Below are positions 23,401 through 29,900 of a DNA stretch of 64,000 bases, piece by piece (positions within the stretch are counted from its first letter, which is position 1; each line of letters starts with the position of its first letter). Source of the stretch: Lytechinus variegatus (Eukaryota; Echinodermata; Echinoidea; Temnopleuroida; Toxopneustidae); assembly GCF_018143015.1 (NCBI RefSeq), contig NC_054756.1:13238402-13302401 (forward strand), given 5' to 3'. Below the pieces are notes generated by a model. It was not told the DNA's origin, ran no database searches, and worked only from the letters and a program-made list of their open reading frames with translations. Both the position numbers and the translations under genes were made by a program.

Positions 23401-23942
23401 AGCTTCGTTATTTGTTATCCGATCTTGATAAAAAAAAATCAGCATTTTGCTTTGTGAATTTTACTCTATTCGTTGAGATATAAATACTGTCAGCCTGGAG
23501 CATCCCTTTAAACACCTACCAGAATTCCAGGGGGTGCTGCCTTTGGAAAATAATACATGCAGCATCCTAAGGAAAATCTCAAGGGGGTGGGGGTGCTTCA
23601 GTACCAACTCCAAATCCCGTCGTATCGTATAGTGATGTGCGCCAGGCTTCAATTATTTCCTTCATAAGTCTCATTCACGAAAAATGATAATACGAAATTA
23701 TAAACTCCTCACCGTCTGCACCAACTTTCCGTAGGAAGTAAGGCGTACTTTAATCCTGCCACGCCTATTCCCTCCGGGGCACTTCGAGATAATGCTATCC
23801 ACCAACTCCAAAAGAGCTGCCTTCGATGAGTTTTAGTTTCCACTCTTGCTGTGGTAGTCTGCGGCGGCGCTTCTGCGTAACCCTCCTCTAACTCTATAGT
23901 GACATCATTGGTGGATGGGATTCGAAAGTCATTCCCGTTCAT
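5203..23942 (-). CDS. ASIC-like DEG/ENaC cation channel, 10 exons, 484 aa
   Basis: Predicted plasma-membrane trimeric cation channel subunit of the acid-sensing/degenerin family. Exons run 23942-23713, 20872-20702, 18467-18288, 17284-17160, 15431-15244, 14473-14329, 13609-13553, 7068-6906, 5863-5772 and 5306-5203. Every boundary has AG/GT and matching phase, and the total is 1455 bp including TAG. Order: cytoplasmic N-terminus, TM1 (about residues 78-100, 'LGWLVILICAVSACTFMIVD'), post-TM1 'FPKVVICNFN', finger/palm, 'FGVCYQIND', 'KPPYGVC', the cysteine-rich thumb, 'CECPLNC', pre-TM2 'DLFFSDINT', TM2 with filter 'LGGS', and a short tail ending 'SKIR'. Length is typical of ASICs. Oddities: the conserved His-Gly gating motif appears as Glu-Gly ('APEGIGV'), the filter is G-G-S instead of G-A-S, and both finger cysteines matching ASIC1 C172/C179 are absent, leaving 12 conserved extracellular cysteines. 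The start at 23942 was chosen because the residues before it look non-coding; 23978 is the alternative. Family assignment is firm, subtype is not. Confidence 0.9.
5365..5640 (-). mobile_element. SINE-like repeat in last channel intron
   Basis: On the minus strand the body resembles the tRNA-derived SINE at 14680-14960 ('AAATGGGCACC' here versus 'AAATGGGTACCC' there). It ends in an AGCGCTGTTCAAAGCGTTATAC stem-loop related to the shared tail. No clear A and B box could be picked out, so it may be 5'-decayed. It lies inside the intron between exons 9 and 10. Confidence 0.5.
5640..5720. repeat. Imperfect (AAT/ATG)n tract
   Basis: AT-rich low-complexity DNA of AATAATAAT and GATAAT units, just downstream (plus strand) of the SINE-like copy. 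Confidence 0.7.
5772..5863 (-). CDS. Channel exon 9: pre-TM2
   Basis: Encodes 'DNFVSIDLFFSDINTMVVTQ' and 'KAAYTFWALM', matching ASIC '[30 protein letters not shown]'. The acceptor is TTTTTATTTAG and the donor GTGAGT. Phase 2 in, phase 1 out. Confidence 0.92.
6180..6873 (+). mobile_element. LINE 3' UTR-like segment ending in (TATC)n
   Basis: No open frame, but the 3' end has 'CAGCCTTTGGCTG' (a small hairpin), a polyadenylation-like ATCACAATAAAAACC and then CATTTATC(TATC)n. This is the layout of CR1/L2-type LINE 3' ends, which finish in short tandem repeats instead of poly(A). The 5' boundary is a guess. Confidence 0.45.
6906..7068 (-). CDS. Channel exon 8: CECPLNC and wrist approach
   Basis: Encodes 'PCECPLNCEERDFLVGVSTT', then 'KYPSHFRARILEEYIRDGVL' and 'NTSSINSSYIE'. 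The C.C..C motif and following 'S...YPS' are hallmark DEG/ENaC features. The donor is TTGA|GTGAGT. Phase 1 in, phase 2 out. Confidence 0.9.
7069..7647. other. Intron sequence, nothing recognised
   Basis: AT-rich intron 7 sequence of the channel gene. No exon or repeat structure beyond homopolymer and TA-rich stretches was seen. Confidence 0.4.
7799..8829. mobile_element. Long inverted-repeat element, about 1.0-1.2 kb
   Basis: The segment 7801-7935 is the inverted complement of 8694-8829: both arms share AACGTTTTTGTC.GGG, TTGCGCC, AAATGGCA, 'AGTAGACTTTCTCTTAA' and TTTTCGAATTATG. A possible outer end, TA-CAGTGCGTATAAAAAAGGG at 7646-7668, looks like a Tc1/mariner-type terminus, but the matching right end is lost in the (AT)n tract at 8829-8871. 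The core encodes no transposase. Confidence 0.65.
8829..8871. repeat. (AT)n microsatellite
   Basis: About 20 uninterrupted AT units at the right edge of the inverted-repeat element. Confidence 0.95.
9254..10571. mobile_element. 1.3-kb non-autonomous TA-flanked DNA transposon
   Basis: The ends are inverted: CACTCTAAGTTTTTATTTGTC at 9254 and the complement of CACTCTTAAAAATACCTGGTC at 10571, with TA on both sides (9252-9253 and 10572-10573). Both ends carry many copies of TGACAAATT / TGACGAAT in subterminal clusters (9265-9480 and 10255-10545). The centre (about 9560-10130) is crowded with TCTAGA, AGATCTA and TAACGTTAG palindromes. No transposase frame exists. It lies in intron 7 of the channel gene. 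Confidence 0.75.
9640..9696 (+). other. Exon-like segment inside the 1.3-kb transposon
   Basis: A pyrimidine tract and TTATTTCCAG acceptor-like site are followed by an open frame reading 'AKDIKNKYKKGKLPPTSD' and a TGA. The lysine-rich peptide looks like a protein C-terminus and might be a captured terminal exon. It is only 57 bp and could be chance. Confidence 0.25.
11034..11214 (-). other. Unassigned 59-codon open frame
   Basis: Minus-strand frame 'MWSVLETVDSRREEMDRLER' onward, rich in charged residues, ending TGA at 11034. It is not recognised and no splice context was evident. It may be part of a repeat within the channel intron. Confidence 0.15.
11290..11655 (+). repeat. Interspersed repeat, copy 1 (GGTTAGGTCC family)
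   Basis: About 360 bp closely matching 39800-40165 in the same orientation, including 'GAAAACGTGAATGAAAGT', 'AAAAGGGTTAGGTCCA', 'GAAGACAGGTA.ATTTCTTTT', 'TTCACATGATAGGGT' and 'GTAACTAAACTCTTC'. It holds a repeated GGTTAGGTCCA box. Family unknown. Confidence 0.7.
12687..13193. mobile_element. TTAA-flanked palindromic MITE, 507 bp
   Basis: Both ends read AGGGGAAGTTCACCCTGA inward, with TTAA directly outside each (12683-12686 and 13194-13197). The arms stay complementary for over 150 bp, including 'AATAGCAGAAAA', 'TTTGTGACGTCATA' and 'GCAGC'. TTAA targeting is characteristic of piggyBac-type elements. No coding capacity. Confidence 0.8.
13553..13609 (-). CDS. Channel exon 7: 57-bp microexon, thumb cysteines
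   Basis: A very short exon encoding 'NAPVCDAIAVGTCTNMFF' with a consensus GTAAGT donor and a long pyrimidine-rich acceptor. It fits phase 1/phase 1 between exons 6 and 8 and supplies the two cysteines expected there ('GDAPYC.......C' in ASIC1). The segment after its second cysteine is about nine residues shorter than in ASIC1. Found by reading the intron, so it is less certain than the long exons. Confidence 0.78.
14329..14473 (-). CDS. Channel exon 6: thumb, five cysteines
   Basis: Encodes 'IYNEKPPYGVCGEKK', then 'NKCLVECLTQAMVSTCGCRT'. The C....C.xxx.C pattern with 'PPYGVC' is the ASIC thumb signature ('LPPPWGTC ... C...C.....C.C'). On the minus strand the acceptor directly follows a CT-rich tract. 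The donor is GTACTT. Phase 0 in, phase 1 out. Confidence 0.9.
14474..14548. repeat. (GA)n / poly-G tract upstream of channel exon 6
   Basis: On the plus strand a GAGAGA tract is followed by a run of G. On the minus strand this is a CT-rich block that runs into the exon 6 acceptor and probably serves as an extended polypyrimidine tract. Confidence 0.85.
14680..14960 (-). mobile_element. tRNA-derived SINE with stem-loop tail
   Basis: Minus-strand head 'GGTGCTGTGGCTCAGTGG' carries an A-box-like TGGCTCAGTGG, and 'GGGGTTTAAATCCC' is B-box-like, giving an internal pol III promoter layout. The body contains 'AAATGGGTACCCGGTAGG' and the 3' end has AGCGCTTAG...TTAAGCGCTATATAAG followed by (ATT)n. The tail matches the LINE fragment at 37285-37625. 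It sits in the intron between channel exons 5 and 6. Confidence 0.85.
15244..15431 (-). CDS. Channel exon 5: palm beta strands
   Basis: Encodes 'GRIFGLSMILNVEQDKYYYN' and continues to 'GPGTSTAVSITARQ'. It corresponds to the ASIC region '..LDIQQDEYLP...G..V.P G..T......'. The acceptor is TATTCAAG and the donor GTATAT. Phase 1 in, phase 0 out. Confidence 0.9.
15470..15680 (-). mobile_element. LINE 3' tail-like segment
   Basis: Read on the minus strand this ends in 'TTTGCTTTGAATAAAGATA', a layout shared with other LINE 3' ends in the window. No open frame was found. Low-confidence assignment from composition and tail only. Confidence 0.3.
16020..16170. repeat. (GA)n-rich tract
   Basis: Purine-rich plus strand with GAGAGAGAGAGA runs, inside the channel intron between exons 4 and 5. 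Confidence 0.85.
17001..17120. repeat. (TAG)n microsatellite beside channel exon 4
   Basis: An imperfect TAG repeat, (CTA)n on the minus strand, beginning about 40-70 bases inside the intron that follows channel exon 4. Reading through the donor would give a Ser/Thr-rich then Leu-rich peptide, which I treat as non-coding. Confidence 0.9.
17160..17284 (-). CDS. Channel exon 4: palm strand with GVCYQIND
   Basis: Encodes 'VVFGGQQVLLEDIVPVFTTF' then 'GVCYQINDGQDGRKLLKAAG'. The cysteine matches the conserved 'G.CYTFN' of ASICs. The two finger cysteines normally found just before it are replaced. The donor (GCCG|GTATGG) lies about 70 bases from a (CTA)n block in the following intron. Phase 2 in, phase 1 out. 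Confidence 0.88.
17439..17467. repeat. (TA)n microsatellite
   Basis: About 14 AT units within the intron between channel exons 3 and 4. Confidence 0.95.
18288..18467 (-). CDS. Channel exon 3: finger domain helices
   Basis: Encodes 'KSKTQAHPALDKVLRIYENS' to 'LKHTKEDMFIR'. Charged and helical in character, with one NIT sequon and no cysteine. The acceptor TTTTCTTCTTCAG and the donor GTAATG give phase 2 at both ends, matching its neighbours. Confidence 0.85.
18536..19112. mobile_element. Palindromic MITE, AGGACAAGTCCACCCC family, copy 1
   Basis: The ends read AGGTCAAGTCCACCCC and, inverted, AAAGGACAAGTCCACCCC. The arms are complementary over more than 200 bp ('AGAGAAAAATC', 'AAGTTTCGCTTA', 'GATGATG.CATC'). 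A second copy is at 29766-30347. No transposase. Located in the intron between channel exons 2 and 3. Confidence 0.85.
19446..20329. mobile_element. Palindromic MITE, GGGCTGAAGAT family, with nested insertion
   Basis: The outer ends are AAAGGGGTACTC and (inverted) AAAGGGGGTACTCCGGGCTGA. Internal matches to 22920-23509, 35518-36736 and 60023-60804 include 'GCATTTTGCT', 'ATCG..AATAACAAAGTTA' and 'GACGTCA' segments. It is interrupted at 19942-20225 by another MITE. Confidence 0.75.
19942..20225 (+). mobile_element. CACTGTTAGAAAA MITE, 284 bp, copy 1 (nested)
   Basis: Ends CACTGTTAGAAAA and the inverted CACTGTTAAAAGAACC, flanked by TA (19940-19941 and 20226-20227). Internal 'GAAGTTCCTG', 'CAGAGTCTCGAGAACA' and 'GTAATCTTAC' recur in inverted orientation in the copy at 60172-60456. 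Confidence 0.85.
20702..20872 (-). CDS. Channel exon 2: TM1 and post-TM1 strand
   Basis: Begins 'LGWLVILICAVSACTFMIVD', a membrane segment, and ends 'ELTFPKVVICNFNSFV', the DEG/ENaC 'FP.VTICN' signature. The acceptor follows a pyrimidine-rich tract of about 240 nt on the minus strand. The donor is GTGAGT and the phase is 2 in and 2 out. It carries an NQT glycosylation sequon. Confidence 0.92.
20873..21120. repeat. Purine-rich tract upstream of channel exon 2
   Basis: About 240 bp of A/G-rich plus strand with GAGAGA and poly-G runs. On the minus strand it is a continuous C/T tract leading to the exon 2 acceptor. Apparent open frames here are low-complexity artefacts. Confidence 0.9.
21275..21640 (-). 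pseudogene. LINE reverse transcriptase fragment (YADD box) with 3' tail
   Basis: Minus strand 21630-21436 reads 'GQVFAGAFSYADDLILLSPN' followed by 'VVALNRMIFICSQS', the RT catalytic box of a LINE. The motif 'YADDLILLSP' differs from the '(F/Y)ADDTNIF' of the other LINEs here, so a second LINE lineage is present. The segment towards 21275 is 3' UTR-like and ends AATAAAGAAGACTC. Heavily truncated. Confidence 0.65.
21925..22650 (-). mobile_element. Probable LINE 3' region, unclassified
   Basis: AT-rich block starting with a poly-T-rich edge that reads as an A-rich 3' end on the minus strand. Two short frames ('MFIQTVFYNLFGNRIDM' and 'SHDLSLKTWRNLNTLN') are not recognised. Assigned to a retroelement only from layout. 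Confidence 0.3.
22920..23509. mobile_element. Palindromic MITE, GGGCTGAAGAT family, intact copy
   Basis: AAAGGATACTCCGGGCTGAAGATAT at the left, and at the right the inverted AAAGGGATGCTCCAGGCTGACAG. The arms match across most of the length ('TAGAG.AAAATGCT', 'AATAACG', 'GCATTA', 'ATGTCTTCATGAATATTCAT'). This is the clearest of four copies in the window. In channel intron 1. Confidence 0.85.
23713..23942 (-). CDS. Channel exon 1: cytoplasmic N-terminus
   Basis: Encodes 'MNGNDFRIPST...' through 'LLPTESWCR', ending in phase 2 at a GTGAGG donor. It holds an acidic, Thr-rich stretch and then 'LFWSWWIALSRSAPEGIGV', which aligns with the pre-TM1 region of DEG/ENaC proteins. Where family members have HG, this copy has EG. 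Confidence 0.85.
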
Positions 23943-24473
23943 AATTAAACAGGTTAAAAGAAAACAATCCAGATACAAACAAGAAGGTACAGATGTCGCT
24001 GTTGCTTAATGGCGTAGAGGTGTCCTCATTCAGCATCAGACTCCGCTTTTAAGTCTCCATTGAATATATCCAACACTTATAATAACCAATAATATGGAAG
24101 TTATTAGAAAGAAGCATAAACGACCTTTTGCTATACGCTGAGCTGAGCTTTATTTTCTAGCTGTGCATAGCCCCCACGATATAACTTATGGGTTCTGTAG
24201 TGTAATATTTCGTGGTGTATATATATCAATGCCTTGGTCAAAGAAAGATCGATTTAAGTTGATTGTATAATATTGTGGTATAAAAATGTACTGGTACACA
24301 GTAAAATTATACTGTTAGAAGGCTATACAATATTGGTTACTACATCATGAGAATTACAGTAGTAGATGCAACTATTATATTGAAAATGAAATTTTGTTGT
24401 TTAACACTGTCGTGTTTCACTACCTCAATGTTTATTTTTTAAACAGGGTTTAATATATATATATATATATATA

Positions 24474-24520
24474 TTAAAGCTGGGGGCCCGGGTTCGATGC
24501 CCGGCAGAGACATTTTTTCG
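24474..24520 (+). repeat. tRNA-like B-box fragment
   Basis: 'GGGCCCGGGTTCGATGCCCGG' contains a pol III B-box-like GGTTCGATGCC within a stem that could form a T-arm. The upstream half has been replaced by (TA)n, so only a SINE or tRNA remnant is left. Confidence 0.45.
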
Positions 24521-24644
24521 GTATAACCAATTTTTCCAAAGGGTAGATAGCTCTGGATTTAAGCTACGTCTACCATTGTTCTCTTCATCCATTTCTTTAC
24601 AATATTTAAATAAAAGAGTTGCCAAAGCTGTTGTACATGTATAG

Positions 24645-24674
24645 CTTCACACACACACACACATATATATATAC

Positions 24675-24768
<94 letters not shown>

Positions 24769-24775
24769 TATACAT
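24645..24775. repeat. (CA)n then (TA)n microsatellite
   Basis: A short ACACAC run passes into about 100 bp of TATATA with a few interruptions. Confidence 0.95.
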
Positions 24776-25029
24776 AATATAATGTTTTTTGTGTGCATCA
24801 ATTAGCAGTGCAAAGCAGTTTATACACTAATACACATGGCTTACTAAGACCTTGCGTCTCAATATGAACATTTTGAAATGTTGAATATTAAATTATCCAT
24901 TGCTATTTTCTATCATGGTACCATCATGCCCGTGTAATGAATTACAAAGAATTTTTCACTTTAATACAGTTTCTGCATCTCAGAATCCTGGGGAAAAATA
25001 CAATTCAAATTGAAATTAAATATAAAATA

Positions 25030-25275
25030 CACTACAAAACACCGTTGTTAATTCAACACCAGCCCGGCGTTCATATCGGAAAACACCAGGGAAGTGTTGA
25101 AAACAACACCAGTAAAGAATCAGACCGATATTGGTTTAACACGTACTGATTAGTGTCGCTAAATGACTATCTGGTGTTAGCCTATAGCCGAAGTGGTGCT
25201 GTTCCAACACATCTGTGTTATTTTCCTATAAAGATACCGAGCTTATGTTAAATTAACGCCGTTAGTTTTGCAGTG
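25030..25275. mobile_element. GTGTTAA-rich MITE, 246 bp, copy 3
   Basis: Ends CACTACAAAACACCGTTGTTAA and the inverted CACTGCAAAACTAACGGCGTTAA, flanked by TA on both sides. The interior is rich in AACACC and GGTGTT boxes. Related in design to the elements at 35046-35262 and 38954-39191. Confidence 0.75.
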
Positions 25276-25361
25276 TACATTCTTGAAAATGACAAAAGTG
25301 TTCGATGGTTAATCATAATGTAACTTCTAGCTGTCTTTGTCGAAAATCGGTGAACCTGAAC

Positions 25362-25477
25362 CAGTGGCGGACCGTGACCCGGAGGAGACAAAGCATTGGA
25401 GGGGCACAGCATTGTTCACAAACAATACAGTTCCCCTCCAATGCTTTGTCTCCTCCGGGTCACGGTCCGCCACTCGG
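25362..25477. mobile_element. hAT-like palindromic MITE with 8-bp target duplication
   Basis: A near-perfect 116-bp palindrome: CAGTGGCGGACCGTGACCCG at the left, and the arms remain identical through GGAGGAGACAAAGCATTGG. ACCTGAAC is directly repeated on both sides (25354-25361 and 25478-25485). A CAGTGGCGG terminus plus an 8-bp duplication is the hAT pattern. It is inserted in another inverted repeat (arms at 25333-25353 and 25571-25592, GTCTTTGTCGAAAATCGGTG). Confidence 0.88.
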
Positions 25478-26111
25478 ACCTGAACAGTAGTTTTGTCCTA
25501 TGTTTCGGAGCTGACGAATCATATGTTGTTTGTCTAGAGTCAAGGACGAAACGGCTATTTCGATTCACCAATTTTCGACAAAGACTTCTTGGCTGCGCTT
25601 TGTCACGAAGAGCATTTGACAATTCATTTTTTCTGTTGAATTCTCCGTACGTTGCGGAGCAAATACTGTTACAGGGACTACATACATATGATTATGGCCT
25701 CATCATCTTACATGTATCAATATGACATTTTAGCAATCGCTTCGCAGAAGCTTTCTTTAACGCAGATAATCGTTTGTCAAAAGCCCGCCATAACAGAGCG
25801 GCCTCTGTCGAAAATCGGTGAATCAAAACAGCAGTGTCGTCCGGGGGAGCGTTTCATCAATATTTTCATCCGACAAGTTGTCAGATCTGACATCTTCCCA
25901 TGATTTTGATTGGCTGAAAGGCACTGTTCCTATGGTAACTTTCGAATAAAATGGGACTTGTCGGATAAAAGTCCGACAAGTCATTTCATGAAAAGCCCCC
26001 CTGGGCTCATCTCTCCATTGTGATTTGACGGCTACTTTCAATAGATTCTCAACGTGCTAGAGGGCTTCTGCATATTGGATGTTGGCTGTTCCGCTGAACT
26101 CCGTTGGCTCC

Positions 26112-26232
26112 ACTTACCAAATACCGAAATCGAAGATCTAGCTCGATCTGTACAAGGACTCAATGGCCATATGTTTATGTATTGAGTTCGGATAAAACAG
26201 GGTAGTGAAGTTGCGGGACAGCCGAAGTAAGT
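26112..26232. promoter_or_regulatory. Candidate divergent promoter / 5' exons of channel and GDAP1-like genes
   Basis: Two consensus donor sites point outward about 115 bp apart: GTAAGT on the minus strand (plus 26112-26117) and GTAAGT on the plus strand (26227-26232). The region between could hold short non-coding first exons of the two divergent genes. No TATA box was seen. This is inference from splice-like sites and gene orientation only. Confidence 0.25.
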
Positions 26233-26426
26233 CACTGTTTTTTTTTCTTTCTTCTTCTAAGTTTATTTTCCCCGATTTGGTGCATTTCAGGCCAAAACGG
26301 AATAATAATCATTTTTTTGGTACAGTGCTTTTTGAATATTTTTATGAAATAAATATGGATGAGCCCCGTCGGGGGGGGGGGGGGGTTGCATTGTTAACTC
26401 CCCTTATGGTGGCTGCACGATAGCGA

Positions 26427-26483
26427 GCCGTCTGTGTACGAGGAGAAAATAAAAATGTTAAAAAACTCCTCGAAACAGACGGC
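26427..26483. other. Short hairpin GCCGTCTGT...ACAGACGGC
   Basis: Arms of about 19 nt (GCCGTCTGTGTACGAGGAG and its near complement) enclose a 19-nt A-rich loop. It lies about 440 bp upstream of the GDAP1-like start codon, next to a poly-G run. Could be a tiny MITE or an RNA hairpin. Confidence 0.4.
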
Positions 26484-26918
26484 TGCCAGCTGTCTTGGAC
26501 GCGCTAAAATATATGTTAATCTAGATCATTGTTCAACACACACATGCACTTTGGCCTCGATCGGTTCACTTAGTCCACACGTTTCACGACAATCTTTTAT
26601 TCAAAGCAAGGTATCACAAACCAAGTTCGTTTTTTATCTCGTCTAGGAATCAATTGTGTTTGTCTTGAAAATTAAACAATCCATACAAAGGCATGCAAAT
26701 ACACGACACTTGGACCATTGGTTGTGTTGCGTTTTTGCAAAGCATAAAGACAGCTTTGCACTCGTTCTTATCCGGTGTACTCCCATCTTTGCAAAAAGTC
26801 CTTAGACAGTGGGTCATTATTTCGGTTTGTTCGAAATCTTGGTATTTTGTACGTTTCCTAGAGGTTTCACAAGTTCAGATTTCACCAGACTATTATTGTC
26901 GAACTCTGAAGATAAAAG

Positions 26919-26972
26919 ATGTCATCTGTTCCTGTATTATATCATGCCGAAAGTTCATTCTATTCGCAAAGG
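26919..26972 (+). CDS. GDAP1-like: GDAP1-like exon 1
   Basis: Encodes 'MSSVPVLYHAESSFYSQR', the first strand and helix start of the GST N-domain. The donor AAAGG|GTGAGT gives phase 0. An in-frame stop lies just upstream of the ATG. Confidence 0.85.
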
Positions 26973-29900
26973 GTGAGTTAAGTGGTTTGATACTAAGGGT
27001 ACCAATAGCATGATAAGGCTGTAAAATACATTTATTAAAAGAAAAGCTATATGTTACAATTAGTTTGAGAGTGTTATAATAATAAAATTGGATGAAAGCT
27101 TCAATGTTTTACATTAAATTCAGAGTTTGGATTCTACATTCCGCCGACCCTAGTTTATAATTATAAATCGATGTGATTAAGAGGGTTGTTTTGATTAATA
27201 AATTATTTTTTCAGCCCCATTCTTAGAACGCTTTCGGAGTGTATAATTCCGTGGTGAATTAAGCTACTGCTGAAAATTGTGAACAGGATTTGAATAATAA
27301 TATCCTTCTATTCCCCCTTAAACCAAGAACCATTTCATTTATTTCCTCAGGCTCGCCTTTCTTTCGCAGAAAAGGGCATCAGATACAAGAGTCGTCTGAT
27401 CAACTTGATTTCTGGAGAAGTTCACGAAGAGTGGTTTCTGAGAAAGATCAATCCTAAAGGCCAAGTCCCAGCTATGGAACATCTTGGTCAATTCTATACA
27501 GATTCCCGTGACATCATAGAATATGTTGATACCCTGCCATCTGACCGTATGTATAGTCTGGGTTTCGAGGGCGCGTGGGTGTGTGTGAGGGTGTGCCTGT
27601 GTGTGTGTGCGTTTATTGCTAACAATGTGACATGATATGCTCATATGCTTGATATCGCAGAGGGCATCGAGTTAGAGTTAGGGTTTTTTGGTTGAGATAG
27701 AACAAAGATAAGGATTAGGGGTTTATTTAGTTTTGGAGGTTGGGTTTTCCTGTTGGCTTACCCTAGCGAGCAGATTTGTCGTCGGAGCAAATGTCACGGA
27801 CCCCTCAATAAAATCAGACAGTGAAGTTAGTTTTCCAGATGAGTAAGAATGCAATGCATATCAATATTTCATAATAAATAATACACTTCTTTTTTTGCCT
27901 AGTGTAGTAACTTTAGCTCTTAGACAGATTTGGTCTCACAGAGGGTCTTTCAAAACAGAATAATACCCATCTCCATTCTATTACGGAGAGTCCCTGACAT
28001 AAAGGCAGAAGCTCCCAATTTTTTAACGACTAGGCTGGTGCCTCCGTGATCGGTCTGACAAACTCAAGGCTCGATTTAAAAGTGTGAAAACCTACGTGTC
28101 ATTACCATAGTTTAAAGAAAACGTGACTTATGCATAATAATACTAAAATATGTATCTATATACTTTTGCGACTTTACGTATTTTCTTTATTTTCTTCTCT
28201 TTTCTTTTAAATTTTATAGGACCAAAACTCTGCCCCGATGGTACCACAGAGTATGCCAGAAAGGTCAAGTACTACCGCGATAAAATAGAATCAATCAATA
28301 TACCTGCAGTCTCGTTTGGATCTTTGTATCATCGCCATCTGACTGTGAATGCCAATGTACCAAGCTTCTTCAGCAAGGAGCAAGTTAAAGGTAAACTTTA
28401 AAAATTGCACTATTTCTAATACAAGTGATTACACGTATTGATATTGATTTTGCTGATGATAATAATACTTCTATTACTAATAGTAGTTGTTGGCAATATT
28501 ATTAGTAGTAGTAGCAATAGTAGTAGAAGTAGTAGTAGTAGTAGTAGTGGTGGTAATGGTATGAATAGTTATAGCAGCAGTAGTACATGTATATTACTAA
28601 CAGTTTTCGCTTAATTAGGAATAACCATATATAATGATGATAAACAATAAGATAAAATAATAATAATATTGATATTAATTATGATAATAATAATGATAGT
28701 AATTATAATGATGATATTGATGATAATGATTAACTTCAAATACAGAATACCGAGGACAATGTCTATTTTAATCATTCCACCAGTGTAATCATCAGCATTT
28801 GTGATTTACTTGTAGTTTGTACTCGTCTGGGAAACATTGCATCATAAAAATATTGAACACTTCAGAGTATTTGTGGAGTGATATGAGTCCAACATATTAT
28901 TATTATCACATCGTAATTTTTCCTTTGCGTTTTAAATTCGAAAACGCATTGTTTACGGTTCTTTAATCTTGTTAATAGTAAATAACAAGGACAGTATTAA
29001 TCTCACACCCTACTTCAGAGAAGCTTGCTGCTTCGGAAAAACATGTGGCCTCTGTACAGGAGAATTGTCCAGATTTGAAAGTTTTCCTCAACCGGCGGAA
29101 AGAAATGAGCGAAATGATGGGTGTAATCCAGGACGAGGAAAAGGTTATAGCCGTCTTAAACGACGCCGACAGAACCCTCGGCGAGATTGAAGAAGAACTG
29201 CAGAAACAAAAAGGGCAGTTCGGTGAGTATTAATTGTTTTTTATCCCCCTCTCTATCTCTCTCTTTCTCGCCCCCCACCCATGGCCTGTATTTCAGCGTG
29301 CCAGGCATAAAATTGACTCAATGAAAGGTATGTACGAAGAATTTGAAATATATTCACAAAAAAGAATTTCATAAAATACATTTCTAAAACCCCCCCAAAA
29401 CACAAAATATTTCGAATCAGTTCAAAATAGTGGGTAAATACTAAACTAAAAATAATTTCATTTTGTGGGCCATATATGGGCCTGTCGTCAAAGGGAGTAA
29501 GATGCAAGTGGGCCATGTATTGGCCTGCCGAAAGGGTCAAGCTTGAATATAGGCTATTTCTTTCACTGGGGCATTTAATATCTATATAAAAATAGGAATG
29601 CCCGGTAGCATAGTAATATTATTTCATTTCTTGAAAGATATTGTGATATGAATGTTGTAATGATTAAAAGGGGTTTAACTGTAATGATCAAATTTAGGAC
29701 GTATAAGATGGCGCTTTTAAGAGTCTGGTTCTGCCATGGTACTTTTAAGCCCGTTTTAATACTCTAAAAGGACAAGTCCACGCCAGACGAATGTTGATTT
29801 GAATAAAAAAGAGAAAAATCTAACAAGCATAACATTAATGTTTCATGAAAATTGGATGCAAAAAACGAAAGTTATGATATTTTAAATTTACGCTTAATTT

